Source: Elmis aenea (taxonomy: Eukaryota; Arthropoda; Insecta; Coleoptera; Elmidae). Taken from it: a stretch of DNA of 64,000 nucleotides. The notes under the pieces are model-generated. The model searched no databases, had not been told where the DNA came from, and was given only the letters and a program-made list of their open reading frames with translations. The stretch is from contig OX393577.1 of assembly GCA_947652605.1 (NCBI GenBank), positions 60,040,108-60,104,107 of the forward strand, read 5' to 3'. Positions 10,538 to 24,143 of this stretch are shown here, piece by piece. The position numbers and the translations under genes were made by a program. The first letter of the stretch is position 1. Every line of letters begins with the position of its first letter.

Positions 10538-10920
10538 TTATTTATAAAATACATAAGTAATAAGTAAATTCATCAGTACTTTTAGAAGTATAAGTACATA
10601 TAAGTAATTTATATAACGTTTTTCATAATAATGTTTATTGATTGAATGATTGTCATTAATAGGAGTGATAAAATCTTCGGACATTTCAATTTGTTTTAAG
10701 TTTATAAAATAACTGTTGGGGCATATAGGGTAGCAAATTTCTGTTAAACAATAAAATTTCCATTGACTAAATAGTAAAGATTTTGAAAGAAATTGCAAGT
10801 TATATGTTTAACTATAAAAATACCATACAGTTTTGATCAGAAGCTTTGTCAAAGAAATAAATAAGGAAGCCACTGATGGAGACAAAAATGTCAAGCGTAT
10901 CCACAAGAGATTTTTCCTAA

Positions 10921-13638
10921 AAAAAGATAAGTGATTTTTAAATAAACTTATTCATTTTTATTGTGTTCTTTTCGTTGAATTTTACTCAACTCTTTGCCTA
11001 AAATTCGCAAAATATGTTTAGAAATTTCAAAATTTTAACAAAACCGTTCTGTTTGGCCAATAAATGGGGGAAAAAACGTTTTAAATATTATTTTTAAATA
11101 AAATAGTCGTTCGCTACTGTTAAAATAGTAAAATATGGTCCATTGTTTTTTAAAAAGCTGTAAAAATGCGCACTATATTGTGAAATATCATTCGCAAACA
11201 GGATATAGCGGTTTTATGTAAATATTTCAAACTGGTCTCTTTGTTGTCTTTGATGGTAATTGTCCAACCATAGCATAGTTTTATATTGTTTAAATTTAAA
11301 GAATGCATTTCATAGTTAGAACTGCGCATATGAATTATAAATTCCAAATTCAAGTAATGATTCATATAAGATCTAGTAATAATTTATAACACTCAAGAAA
11401 ACCGAAAATATTAAATTTCGGTTATGTTGTTTGATTTTTATGACGAATATCTTTAGAAAGTCATAGATTATTTTCAAGTTTTGCCTTTTTAAAATGAAAT
11501 AATGAATTTTAATTTAATATGTGGGTGCATATTATGTAATTTTTGTGAGTTTTATTCTTTTTTCTAAAAAAATATCAAGTCTGTAACATTTGAAGCTGCG
11601 CGCTATTTGTGGACAAAAACAATATTTATTCGTTTTGATTTAAACGTTTTTGAGTTTTTGCGTTGCTATTTTAACAAAATAAAATCAAAAAATGCATTAG
11701 AACCTTGAACTGAGATATGTAAATAAATCATACTCACCAATTATAAATAAGATGAACAGAAATTTTTCGTTCATTATCGGTTATTTATTACAACTTGATT
11801 TAAGTAAATCCATGCAAACTACGCGCTCATTTTAAAACTTTTTAGATGACAAAATTTGTCGCACGATGCTGTTCAAGCCACTTCTTAATTAACGACGCAA
11901 ATTTAACTGTTGTGTTGGCATAGGGAAGACGTTTAACAAGTCAAAAGTCAATTGCGCTTGATTATTAATTTGTCTAAATAGTTTTATAAGAAGTTTCACA
12001 GCGCGATGTGAATAAGTTTTGAATTATTACATATCTTTGTAGGGCGGAAAGAGTAACTTATCCGTTTATATTGCTTAAACTGAGACAATACTAAGGAACA
12101 CTTGTTTCATTACGTTAATTAAGATTACTTGAACGTATGAGCATATATTATAAAATCACCACATGAACGACTCTTGACTTTTCCGAGCTATTCTCAACGC
12201 GTGTTTCAGTGGAACTAACTGCAAGCATGAACGATAAAATAATGTGCGAGTCCTGGCAGACTTCGACAGGGGTTAATTTCTTCCGCAATAAGGGAGAGAA
12301 ATTTGAAAGTGACACCAAATTAATGGTCAGAATAAAATCGTAAATGTTTTCACACTTCTCACTGTTGGAAGTAATTATGTCGTTAATTTTTTAAACGGTT
12401 TTAGTTTGCTTTTAACACCGCAAGTAACTCGTTAATTTCACTGCACTTTGTCAGGCACGAGGAACGTTAATTTTTGTTTCATTATTGATCTAAGTGTTAA
12501 CGTAGGATTAATATTTTAATCGGTAATCAACAATTTATTAGTTATGAATTAGTATCATATACATTTTATTTGTGTGGATTGATTATCTGGTTTATAAGAA
12601 GTGCGTATTGCAATTTTATTGATGATGATAAACGAAACCAAACGTTTTTAATGGACTTTAAACTATCAGTGCATTTGAGTCGGTTATTCAATTGGCAAAA
12701 AAAAAAATGCCCGTAATTAACGTCGCATATTGTTAACAAATTATTATTATGGGCTAACTTTATTTTTTTAATAAGTAATGTTATTTCACTAAAAACTATA
12801 ACTGAACATTTTTTGGGTGGTTATATTACTGTAAAAGCCCAAAATTTGGTAAAACAGGTTTTACCGGTAAATCCTAGTATTTACCATTGGCTTTTACGTT
12901 GTTTTCATCAAAAAAAGCTTTAACCTGACCCTCATTCATTGGGTCAGTTATAGAGGTCAGGTTAAAGCTTAGTTGAAGTTTTAAAAAAAATAAATGATGA
13001 AAATGAAGCTAACAATAAGCTTGTAAACGCTTCATCTTGACGTAGTTAGCCTCCAGGTTTGGGGGGGGGGGGGCTACAGCCCCAAGTGACTAGCATTTAC
13101 CTTTTATACTACAACCAAATTTAATTAAAAGCTAAACGTTAAACAAAAAATGCACAGAAATCAAAACGGCGGTAATTTATTATTAGGTACACATTATTAA
13201 AAAACAATCTATAAGTACCGTTTAAAAATCATACGGTTAAAGAGTGACAAAAAATATAGTCAATAACTAGCAAGAATGCCCAATAAATACCTAGTTGTAT
13301 CCTAGTTTAATATTTATTTTTTGTTTGTAATCTTAATAGCCTAATTCTAAATTTTTTTAGTTAGGTACTGATTACATTTTAATTGCAAGAACAAATTGAT
13401 TATTATAATTTTGAAATAAAAGATGGTTTATAAGTAAAAAAATTAATGTAAGTATAGAAAATTTAAAACATAATGCTTACTTAACTAGGTACTTACGTAA
13501 CAAACAAAAGCACAGTTTGAATTTGGACTTATTAATAAGTTAAAATTTATCTTACGGTTTCCTCTGGAAACAACTGAAGCAATAATTTCTTCGAAGTTCG
13601 TTTTTTTTTACAGTTTCACTTTCATTCATGATAATTAA
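10921..13638. other. Intergenic, no supported gene
   Basis: AT-rich with no recognised gene. Noted: a 38-codon plus-strand frame from about 12227 (MNDKIMCESWQTSTGVNFFR and on) without family resemblance; a poly-G run near 13060; and partial inverted similarity between AAAGCTTTAACCTGACC (12915) and GGTCAGGTTAAAGCTT (12956). Confidence 0.4.
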
Positions 13639-13946
13639 CACGTTCACTGCCACTGACTCGAGGTTTGAGTCATGGCGGTCGTTCATCAGGAGCCAATGAC
13701 TAGACATTTGAGTCACGGACATATCTGTACTAAATGTTCCAGTATTTTGTTGGCCGTTGTGAGCCTACTTTACGGTTTTACTGGCTTGTAGGGAAAGGTG
13801 AACCTCAACTTTTCCTGGTGTCGGTTTTTAAAATTTGTTTTGGTAAGCAGTTACAGTTTTAATAAAATATACTAAACATTAAATATTTCAATAAAACGCG
13901 TTGGCCTCTGAGGGTCGGCACAAAATTTTGGTTGGCAGTGAACGTG
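13639..13946. mobile_element. piggyBac-type MITE
   Basis: The element is bounded by TTAA on both sides (13635-13638 and 13947-13950). Its ends are perfect inverted repeats of at least 14 bases: CACGTTCACTGCCA at the left and TGGCAGTGAACGTG at the right. TTAA duplication and C-starting TIRs are the piggyBac signature. At 308 bp it encodes nothing. Confidence 0.8.
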
Positions 13947-16586
13947 TTAACCAATTATTAAATCTTTCTTGAGTCATTCAACTAAAAGCCAGGGGGGCTA
14001 ATGGTTGGCTCATGGGGGGCTTAGCCCTCTCATAACTACGCCACTGCACTTCGATTAGAAAATATAACTTTAAATAAAATCGAATTCCTCCAAATTTTCT
14101 CAATTCTTTACATAATATTGCATTTCTTAGAATTATCTCAAAAAAAAAAAACAAGTATTGAAATTCGATTTTTTGTTTATTTCCGTAATAGTTTTGATTA
14201 TCTGAAATTTGAAAACAAAATTGCAAGGAGCTTAAAATGCTACACTTTTTTATTTCTGTCACGGTAGTACTTGTAGATTCCAAAATGTGAGAAAATGTAG
14301 TAGATCAACCTGTCTAACTTTAGTAAGTCTTGTACTCCATTTTTTGTAAACCTACTACTTCTAATGCCTAAGACGCTCAGACTCTCTTATCCATTAACCA
14401 ACCATTCCAATTTTCATAAATCTATACTTTGCAAAACTAAATAATTATGAAATTAATGTGAACATAATTTAAAATTTATTCGGGCTTAAAACGGGTGAGT
14501 TTCAATCCGATTTAAATAAATAAATTGTATATCCTTGTAAATTTGTATATTGTCAATTTTATTTTTTAATTAATAATATCGTTTATTTTCACATTTGAAC
14601 GCCAACATTAAATTATACATCTAAAGAGATCAGTGAAAAATAAACTTCTATATTTTATTTATGTAGGCTGTTTAAAAATATTTCTTTTTGGTATGAATTT
14701 ATTTCATTAATAAATTTATGATTTAAGATTAGTGTTCATATTCTGACAAGCAATAATTGTGTTTTTGGGGTCTATGAAACATAATACAGACAGACACCTG
14801 TTTCTGGACAAAATTACGAGCGGGAATTTGAAATTCTCGCGGTCACCAGACTAGAGGCCTTTCAAGATAAACTGAACCGCGAAGAGTGGGGATGGCGGTT
14901 GAAATTCACACCTTTCTAAAAGCGTTATATTATTATAGGTTATATACCTGTCGTTGAAATATACGGATGTTTTTAGGTGGCGTAGTAATTAACGCTTTAA
15001 GGCGAGTTTTGGTTTCTGCGTTACAGTTCAGTTCATCTTGAAAGAGCTCTAGTTTATTGGACGGCCACAGATGGCGTTGTGTAGAGCGCCCTAGGCGCGC
15101 TTATTTCGCTGCATTTGGTGTTGATAACACAATTTTGTGAAGTTTTTTTAACTTATTTTGCTCAAATTTAACCCTAACTTGGTTTTAAGGTTGGTCTGGC
15201 TAAGTGGTTAATCCGGCAAGACACCAAGAGTGCCGGAAAATCTGTTGGGTACCTGTATCACCTTTTGTTTGATTTAAGAAATTACCTGGTTTTTTGGTGG
15301 TCGACTTTTTCTATTACTTCGAAGTTTGTTTTAATTCCTTAATCCGAAAAAAAATTACCCTGGATACTTATCCCCACATCCTACAATTTTTGATTTTCAT
15401 CAGCTTGTATTTTGTAAAACAATGTTTCCATAGGTTTACTCATGTTTTTGCTTCGTGGTTATATAAAACAAGTCATTGAAAACATTTTAATATTTTATTA
15501 AAAACTTTCTCAGTGTTACAGATTTATTTAGAAAAAGAATTCTGTACAATATAAAATTTACATAAAATTAACTGCAATGCACACAACCTTGGAATGGATA
15601 TATTAACAAATACATTTAAAAATAGGCAGTATAAAAATTATATTGTTATGTAAATATAATTAAAAAATTCATAATGTTATTTTCCACATTAAACTAACTT
15701 AGCTAATTTGGTATCAGTAGAAAAATAAATTTTACATAAAAGAATTAAAATTATTCGATAAATTAATAAATTAGTAATCTAATCTACTTGGGTCACTTTA
15801 CAAATAAACCGAAACGCCAAATATACAAAAAATTTACCGGTACGTTTAGTTACTGTCACCATCTGGTAGACCTATGTAAAATACGAAATGGGGCAGATCC
15901 AATTGCAGGAGTTTAAGACCTTTAATAACTTTCGGGGGAGAAGATAAAAATGTAATTTTTCAACTGGTTTCATGCTTGAAAATTACAGGTCAAAAATAGT
16001 TTTCTTTACTCATCAATAATTTTAAAAAATCCCGTTTTTTTGTAGACTATTTGATAATAAAAGAAGGAGCTCTCTTTCACTTGGCAAGATAACGAAAATA
16101 TATAAAATCAGCAGAAATAGGCACTGGAATGCTTCAAAAAATGCACAATGAATCATAAAAATATGAATTTGTGGGCTGCTTGGCTCGAAAACTCTCTTAA
16201 ATCTCCACTCGATTGAAAGTTAATAAGAGTTAAAACCCATCCGTAGATTCTGCCCCAACCTGTACAACATCTACCAAAATAAACTTACGTACATCTTCAA
16301 CAATTTACAAGAGTCCAGCTATTTATATAAATATTAGGGTCGCTTTAGTATATAATATAAATTCATCGAAATACTTCAATTTGGACCACGGTTTCATCCA
16401 ATCGTTTAAAAGCTAGTTTATCAAAATGAATCAAAACGGTAAAAGAATTTGAAGTATCCCAACACAAGTTCAAGCTACTATTACTACTGTTTTTTTTTTC
16501 TTCGAAATATTACTCACGTGAATGCACAAGAAAATCAACAAGAATTGCTCAACAAAGTTTGTATAATCGAGTATAAAATAAATATA
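13947..16586. other. Intergenic, no supported gene
   Basis: A hAT-like end (AACTACGCCACTGCAC) lies near 14035-14050, preceded by G runs, as in the element at 6152. At about 15190 the run GGCTAAGTGGTTAATCCGG matches a tRNA A box, but no clear B box follows. A GC-richer patch near 15060-15120 has no open frame. The rest is AT-rich. Confidence 0.4.
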
Positions 16587-19500
16587 TCAGTCTGCTTTTC
16601 TGGGTTTTCGTTTCTTGATTTTTGGACTATTGGGGTTGCTTTTCTCTTCCTGGGGTGATTCTTGACTTTTTTCGTCAGAATCCGAATCGGAAATCTTTTC
16701 CTCATCGGATTGACTAGCATCGTCGAGAAGATCGTCTTTGATATCTTCATCGGGCTGTTAATGAACACGCAAAAAATTTAAATTCGAAGTAGGCAATAAA
16801 AATGTACAGAGACAAGTTATGAAGATCATGATACAGAAAAATTTACAAAAATTACAATGCAGTGTGTGACGAGCTATACCAGGGGCTGCCAACATGTTTT
16901 TTGTCACGATTGACTTTTTATACAGGGTGATTGAAATTCGACTTTAAGCATGGGGATCTCGCTTGTTATAATAGCTAGAGCTAGAGTATAGGTTTAAATT
17001 CGGCAAAGTTGCTAAATTTCGTGCTTATTGATAATCCAAAGAGAAATTGGAAATATCTCAAACGGTATCTAAAATAATTAGGAAAAACCGAAAAATACGA
17101 TTTTTTTAAATCGTCTTTAACTCCTTTGGAGTATGAAATATTTAAAATGTGTAAAAACATTGCCAAAGCAACTTTTTAAGCCGAATCGGATGGCGGTCAC
17201 AAATTTTTCCTAGATCGATTCGTTTTTTGTTGTATGACAACCAACTTTGTTTTTTCTTATGCTTTTTGCTATTTACATAATCAAATAGCATTTATTTTTC
17301 TGAATCCATTGATGTACCACACACTGGTATACATCAGTGGATTTAGAAAAATAAATGCTATTTGATTATGTAAATAGCAAAAATTGCGGTCATAAGAAAA
17401 ACTAAAGTTGGTTATCATAAAACAAAAACGAATCGATCTGGGAAAAATTTGTGACCACCATCCGATTTGGCTTAAAAAGTTGCTTCGGCAATGTTTTCAC
17501 ACATTTAAAATATTTTATACTCCAAAGGAGTTATAGACGATTTTCAAAAAACGTATTTTTTGGTTTTTCATAATTTTCTCGGATACCGCTTGAGATATTT
17601 CTAATTTCTCTTTGGATTATCAATAAGCACAAAATTTAGCAACTTTGCCGAATTTTTAAACCTATATTCTAGCTACTACAATAAGCAAGATCCCCATGCT
17701 TAAACTCGAATTTCATATACAGTGTGTTTCTTAAGTATTGCAAAAAAATTCAGGAAGTGATTCCTTGTCAAAAATTAAGGGGGTCTTTCATTAAAAAAAA
17801 TATCCTTAGACGTCCCCTTTCGAAGTTACACCCCCCTAAAGGGGTGCGGTAAAATTAGGTTTTTATTTTATTTCTCAAATTTGGATAAATTTAAGAAAAT
17901 GATATTTGGTAGATGTTTTATACTTATTAAAAGGTTTCCCATACTAATATTTTAAATCATCTCTCACCTCCACAGGGGGCTGAAAAGTGCGACCCCTGTT
18001 GGTTTTCTTATCAGAACTTTTTAGTGGATTAAATTTTTTTAACAAAAAATTATTTTTTTCAGAGCTTGATTTATTTAGAAACTTTATCTGTTCTCTAGTT
18101 TATCTCATAAAACCTGCCGTTTTTGAGTAAAAAATTAAGTAAGTAAACATTAACCATCAAATATTCCAATTTAAAACGACTCATTTTGGTGGTTTTCATG
18201 GTTAGTTTATGTTCATGTTGGGTAGAATCGACGGGCGTTATAGCGTTTTCGCTACGTTAACCTCAAAATAAATTACACCCGTCAATTCTACCCAACATTA
18301 ACATAAACAAACCATGGCAACCACCAAAATGAATCGTTTTATATTGGAATATTTGATGGTTCATGTTTACTCATTTTATTTTTTACTCAAAAACGGTAGG
18401 TTTTACGAGATAAACTAGATAATAAATCAGGTTTATAAATAAATCAAGCTCTGAAAAAAATAATTTTTTGTTAAAAAATTTTAATCCACTAAAAAGTTCT
18501 GATAAGAAAACCAACAGGGGTCGCACTTTTCAGCCCCCTGTGGAGGTGGGAGATGATTAAAAATATTACTATGGGAAACCTTTTAATAAGTATAAAACAT
18601 CTACCAAATATCATTTTCTTAAATTTATCCAAATTTGAGAAATAAAATAAAAACCTATTTCCATACCGCAGACACATGACAACTGTCATTTGCCATTTAA
18701 TTAGTTGTTTTTTGGTTTAATTTTCATAGATAGCTTGATAAGTGATGGGTAAAATATGGTTTTTCTTGATTTTGTAACTTATTTATAAAAATAGATATAG
18801 CAAGTAATATCTCATTTTAAAGAGAAACAAAAAGCACATTCAACTATTCCATAGCCAACTTCACGTCTCATTAGAAAAAATTAAGTTAGGGGTAATATCT
18901 CGAAAATGGTAGGTGTTAAAAAAAATCTAAAATAACAGTTACATTCTCCATTAAAAAGTTTCTTAAGAAAGTACGAATAAAATGGTTTTAATGATTAAGA
19001 CAAAAAAGTTATGAGAGAAAAATGAAATTCGACATTTTCATATTTTTTGCTATAACATCTGAAGCACGAGTAATTTTGTACTTTTAAAAATTGATTGTGG
19101 CTCCTCTTATACTAAGGAATAATTCATCTAATTTAAACAAACCTGTATCTCTTATAATAAGCGAGATCCCCATGCTGGAAATGTAATCTGGGACACCCTG
19201 TATATCAAAATTTAAAAAAGGCTTTATAATATTGCTTACCAGTTCTTGGGTATCTCCACCTGCTTTACCAGTATTTTCATCATCCTTCTCTTCACCATCC
19301 TGTGACATTTTTTTGGTAACAACTGGTCTTGGTGGATAAATGAAATCAATGATGCATACCAATATCTACAAAAATTATAATAATAAATACTGTATATAGT
19401 ACGGGGTAAATAATTCTACTTTTTAGAGCTCGGAAACTCACATAACTTAAAAAAATTCACTTTAATTTTTTGTTTTTAAATCATAATAAAAATTTTGGAA

Positions 19501-22500
19501 ATAAAACTCACCAAGCCGAGTAAAGCCCCAATTATAATAGTAGCGACAGCAAAGATAAGATATGATCCCCATGTCGGCAGTCCAAAGTCTTCCATAAGTT
19601 GATTATGTATACCCTAATAACAACGAGAACATGATTGGAAAACGTTTGAAATACTGTTAATTACAATTTATACAACAATAAACAATTTGTATTAATTACC
19701 CTTAAGACTTGAGACAACTTGAAAAATGAAGATACAATTGACATTTGTATAGAATTTGGCGACTTCCAACTTGGTACAGGGTCAACGGCTTGCCATTTCT
19801 TTTCTTCTACAAATGCAGTGAAGGACTCTTTATCTCGTGTACCTTTGTATTGGCGAAATTCCCCATTTATAACACTAGAATTGTAAACACCTCACTAGAT
19901 AAGCTCATTTAATTTGCTAATGATCACTTACTGGAATATAGTTGGTAAAGCTGTAACCATAAATCGTCCACTAAGGCCAGGGGACGTTGTTACATCTACC
20001 TGTCCAACTTTTATACCTAACGATGGGGCTATAGAAGCAAAGTCTTTCCATATAGGTTGCAGTCCCTTACATGCGGGGCACCATGGTGCATAACTAATAC
20101 AAGAAAGAACAATAAATCATGTCAATTTACTGTTTTACTTTGAATTTGTACATTAAATTTTTTTTTAACCCCTTTCTTTCATACAATCTATCCCCTTAAG
20201 GACAATAAGTACTTCATGTGTCGACAAGAACACGGAGGGAAAAATTCCAATGAATAATTCCCTATATATACTAACTTACATTACTATTGACAAAGTTTAC
20301 TAATCACTTAATATCTATCTATCACTTAATACTATTTGAACCTATCTTGAAAGTCCGCTGGTCTGAACCGCTTCAAACGTCTTTCTTCTGAATTGCCTTC
20401 TATTAGCCGGTTTGCAAGCACATTAGGGTGCACTTTAATTCGTTCACAATACTTTTCACTAAATTTTTTGATCACTTGCTTCATAGTTGGTATTTTTAGA
20501 TCGCGCTGGATCACGGCGTTTGGGACGTACCAGGGCGCACCCACAATAAGTCGAAAAACCTTATTTTGGAATCTTTGTAATATTTCTATATTAGAATTGC
20601 TTGACGTGCCCCAGAGCTGTATTCCATATGTCCATATGGGTTTGATTATTACATTATACATACAATAGCACTTTGTTTTCCATTGAGAGTTGGGATCTGT
20701 TGCCTATCATCCAATACATCTTTTGAAGTTGGAGTCCTAGTTGTTTTCTTTTTGCAAAGATGTGTTTTTGCCAATTTAATTTCCGGTCAAGGTGCATACC
20801 AAGATATTTTACGGATTCTACGTGATTCAGTTGTTGACCATTGAATGTCACAGTAGGACAGCTTTCTCTTCTGTTGGTAAAAGTTATGTGGTAAGATTTC
20901 TTGTCGTTTACTCTCATCCACCATATTTTTAACCAGTTTTGTATGTTATTTAGTGCAGTCTGTAGATGTTCAGAAGCTCTTGTAGGATCAGTATGTGACG
21001 AGAGCACAGCGGTGTCATCGGCATATGTTGCTATTGTAGTTAATCGCGTAATAGGCATGTCAGCTGTATAAAGAAGGTATATTGTAGGGCCTAACACACT
21101 TCCCTGTGGGACTCCAGCCAGTATAGGATACAATTCTGAGCATTCATCCTGGTATTCCACTAGAAAATGTCTATTTTGTATATAAGATTTCAGGACTTGG
21201 TACATCTGATATGGTACGCATTTTTTAAGTTTAGATAATAACCCCGTGTGCCAAACTTTATCGAAAGCCTGTGAGACATCTAAGAATACCGCTGAGCAGT
21301 ATCTTTTGCCTTCTAAGTCCCTATTAACTTTATTGACTACTCTGTGTATTTGTTCAATTGTTCCGTGTTTGTTTCTGAATCCGAATTGGTATTCAGGGAT
21401 TAGGTTCCCCGACTTGATAACAGCATTGAGCTTCTTAATGTATATTTTTTCGAACACCTTCGACAGCACAGGCAGTAAGCTAATAGGTCTATATGAGGTG
21501 ACATCCTCTGCCGGCTTACCCACTTTATGAATCATAACAATCTTGGCAGTTTTCCACTCACTAGGGAAGTGTCCAGTTCTGATAATTGCATTAAATATCT
21601 GTGTAATTTCTTTGACTGCTATTGTTGGTAATTCCTGTAACACTGCACCTGTTATTAGGTCAAAGCCTGGAGCTTTTTTAGGGTTGATATTTTTTATTGT
21701 ATCTCTAACATCCCGAATGCTAAACCTTGCCACGGGTAAGCTCATTTGGTGTGGTATTTCCAGGCTTTTTTCAATTTCTTCAAGTATATCTTGGGATGCA
21801 TCGTTTGGGAAAGGTCTAAATACGTTTGTAAGATGTTCTGCAAAGACTGATGTTTTTTCTTTGCTAGTTTTTGCCCATTCTACATTTTTATTTCTAATTG
21901 GAGGATTCATTTGTTGCGGTCTTTTTAAATATTTTGTGGCTTTCCATAATGAGTGGTCAGTGGCTGGGGTTGGAGTTAGTTGCTCTAGGTATTTTCGGAT
22001 TCCCTTTGTTTTTAAGTTCTAGCATTAACGTTTTGAGTTCTTTGGTGATTTTGTTGAGTGTTCTTTTATTTTCCGGGCTTCTGTTGAGTTGCCAACGTTT
22101 TCTAACTCTTCTTTTTTCTGCAATTTTTTTTTTTAGTATAAGAGGACATCTCTCTTTTATTCGTGCTCTTTCTATTATTGGTGTTGCTTCCCAGGCTGCT
22201 CGTTGAATGTGCTTAGTTAGTGTAAAAACTGCATTTTCGATCTGCTCGGGGGTTTTCAGCGGTATTTTTAGCTCAATGGACTTTTCTAGGATGTTTGTAA
22301 AGTGATCCCAGTTTGTATTTTTGTTGTAGAGTGTTGCTCGTTTATTAACTGTGTAAATTTGGGAGTATAATGTTACTACCACAGATGAATGGTCACCTGC
22401 CAGTTCGTAGCATGATTCAATTTTGCAGAGTCTGGTGTTTATTCCTTTCAAAACACAGAAGTCGATCAAATCTGGTAATTTTCTCTGGTCTGTAGGCCAA

Positions 22501-23704
22501 TATGTAGGTTCCCCAGTAGATAGATGGGACATTTTATGTTCTTGCATGGCTGCCATTATTTGTCTTCCGTCTGTTCTGGTTATTCTCGAGCCCCAGCCTC
22601 TATGCTTTGCGTTGAAGTCTCCCACAGCCATGAATCTGTTTCCCAGGCTATGAAAGTAGTTGATGTATTCATCCTTTTTGATGCTGTGTTTCGGTGGGCA
22701 ACAGACCGCCGAGACATGCAGTATTGTTGCTTGTTCCTGGATCGCAATTGTTGTGGCTTGCAGGTGGTTTTTGTTGTAATTTCCTACATGATAATGTTTA
22801 ATATTGTTTTTAATTATGACCGCTGTGCCCCCATGGGCGGTTCCGTCTGGGTGATTAGTAAAATATATGCTGTATTTTGGAATTTTGATGTAACTCTTTT
22901 GTGTGAAATGGGTTTCAGAGATTAATAATATGTCTAGTTCATTGTTTTGTAGAAAGTGTTTTACCACATTTATATGTTTACATAAGCCGTTCGTGTTCCA
23001 TGCACATATTTTTAGTAGTTGCATCATTATTTGATTTTATTTACTAGAGTAGTGAGAAGGTTCATCATAGTGCCCATTTGTACGATTAATTGTTTCATCA
23101 TTTCTTTTAATTCATTAATATCATTTGGTTGTTGTGTAAAAGTTGTTTCGTTCTGATGGTTTGATTGAGCTATTAAATCAACACAAGATTGTTATACTTC
23201 ACGTTTTCTGTTATACAATCGACTGCTGATACTACTTTTAACTTAAACTGCATTTTTTTAACTATATTAAGGATCAAATTAAGGAAATCGTTGTAAATTA
23301 ATAACTCATACAACACGGAGATTTGATAATCGTTGTCGGTGATAAGATTTTGGGGAAATATTTTTAGTGTCAACGTACGATTACCAATAATGTTATATAT
23401 CTTTTTTGGTTGATATTTAATGGCTTATAGGTTTATTACTGATTTATAGGAGCTGTAAATTTTAAATCTCGCAAGGGTGTAGTTAGTTAAATACGAGCAT
23501 GCTCGAGTGATTTTGACACGCCAGCAAATAAAAATTTTAAAAATACAGTACACATTTAACTTACAATTCTACCATCCATTCATAGGTTAACATATCTTTC
23601 CAATTTTCATCATTTAATTCTACAACTTTTTTCTGTCCATTTACAGTAAAAAAGGCACAAAATATTACGAAAATTGTCAAAAAAGTCACTTTACCGCACG
23701 CCAT
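16587..23704 (-). CDS. TMX1: Thioredoxin-related transmembrane protein 1, six exons
   Basis: Exons on the minus strand are 23704-23565, 20093-19932, 19874-19700, 19613-19512, 19365-19240 and 16754-16587; all junctions are GT-AG and phases join into 290 codons (human TMX1 is 280 aa). Residues 1-23 are a signal peptide (FLTIFVIFCAFFTVNG). The thioredoxin active site YAPWCPAC is at residues 48-55, the CPAC form typical of TMX1, with the cis-proline in ALPTIF. A membrane span (SYLIFAVATIIIGALLGLIL) covers residues about 176-203. The tail is acidic and serine-rich (ISDSDSDEKSQ) and ends in basic residues. Known role: ER-membrane thiol oxidoreductase with a luminal catalytic domain. Intron 1 holds a jockey LINE in the same orientation; intron 5 holds two foldback elements. 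Divergently paired with CEBPZ. Confidence 0.92.
16923..17717. mobile_element. Foldback element F in TMX1 intron 5
   Basis: The left arm starts CAGGGTGATTGAAATTCGAC after a TA, and the right arm reads back to TCGAATTTCATATA. The arms are about 380 bases each and meet near 17320 around CCACACACTGGTATACATCA. The inner palindrome AAATAAATGCTATTTGATTA is near perfect. A solitary end of the same type (GCGAGATCCCCATGCTGGAA) recurs near 19160-19200. Confidence 0.7.
17720..18665. mobile_element. Foldback family B, long-arm copy in TMX1 intron 5
   Basis: It begins CAGTGTGTTTCTTAAGTATT directly after element F. It contains the family block ending GGGGCTGAAAAGTGCGACCC and then runs back inverted from about 18250 through GTCGCACTTTTCAGCCCCC to about 18660, where the copy stops without its outer end. 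The centre near 18230-18300 has its own palindrome, GGGTAGAATCGACGGGCGTT / ACACCCGTCAATTCTACCC. Confidence 0.7.
20332..23178 (-). mobile_element. Broken jockey-clade LINE in TMX1 intron 1
   Basis: Minus-strand order: the last ~50 codons of ORF1 (23178-23027; LKEMMKQLIVQMGTMMNLLT), then an endonuclease from 23027 (LKICAWNTNGL at the start, AVGDFNAKHRGWGS, the D-H-S motif AGDHSSVVV), then the reverse transcriptase (PVLSKVFEKI, FLDVSQAFDKVWH, GVPQGSVLGP, ATYADDTAVLS) and the C-terminal IWTYGIQLWG segment. ORF1 stop and ORF2 start overlap as TAATG. Two frame breaks inactivate it: one near 21910-21957 between endonuclease and RT, one near 20655. ORF1 is almost wholly missing, so it is 5'-truncated. 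Clade call rests on the RT motifs and layout. Confidence 0.85.
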
Positions 23705-24143
23705 ATTGGGAACTACAATTTTTATTAGTTTTGTGTTGCCGGCAGTTACTATAGTAACACACGAAGTTTAGAATGTGAATGAACTCAAAGAAATTATTTA
23801 TAAAAGTAATTTCCTGGCTACGATTCGGTTGTGAAGTATAAGTAACAAGAAAAATCGTAAACACTATTAATCAATCACGATGCGCATAAAAAAACACCTC
23901 ACTTCAAAATATTTGCTCTATCAATTAAAATAAAATTAACACTTGATAATTTCTACCGTCTAATATACACCAATGTACAACAACATACTTTGTAAATTGC
24001 ACTAAAAAATGGCAACAAGTGTGGGATATTAATATGCAGTGTAGATATGTATCAGTTGGTATACTGTATTATTGACAGTAGTCAGATTCTTAACCTACCA
24101 TTTATGATTAAACTCGTGGTTTTGTTTAGAATCGTATTGTGCA
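23705..24143. promoter_or_regulatory. Shared intergenic region between divergent TMX1 and CEBPZ
   Basis: Only 439 bases separate the two start codons, which point away from each other, so both promoters must lie here or overlap. The sequence is AT-rich with no obvious TATA box or initiator that I can place with confidence. Confidence 0.5.

Larger units (their letters stand above)
8239..10920. repeat. Unclassified repeat R1, copy 1, split by hAT and Helitron insertions
   Basis: The pieces 8239-8335, 10010-10177 and 10538-10920 are collinear with one stretch at about 42300-42930. Shared runs include GCATTACTGTAAAGTGACTT, TGTTTTACTGAAGTGA and GATTGTCATTAATAGGAGTG. The copy near 42.4 kb lacks both insertions and so acts as an empty site. 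No coding capacity or terminal repeats were seen, so the class is unknown. Confidence 0.7.

Noticed and set aside
15185..15260. A-box-like GGCTAAGTGG, possible tRNA or SINE head
   Set aside because: No B box at the right distance and no cloverleaf could be drawn.
21246..22925. Several plus-strand frames of 76-159 codons
   Set aside because: They run antisense to the jockey endonuclease and RT and show no family motifs.
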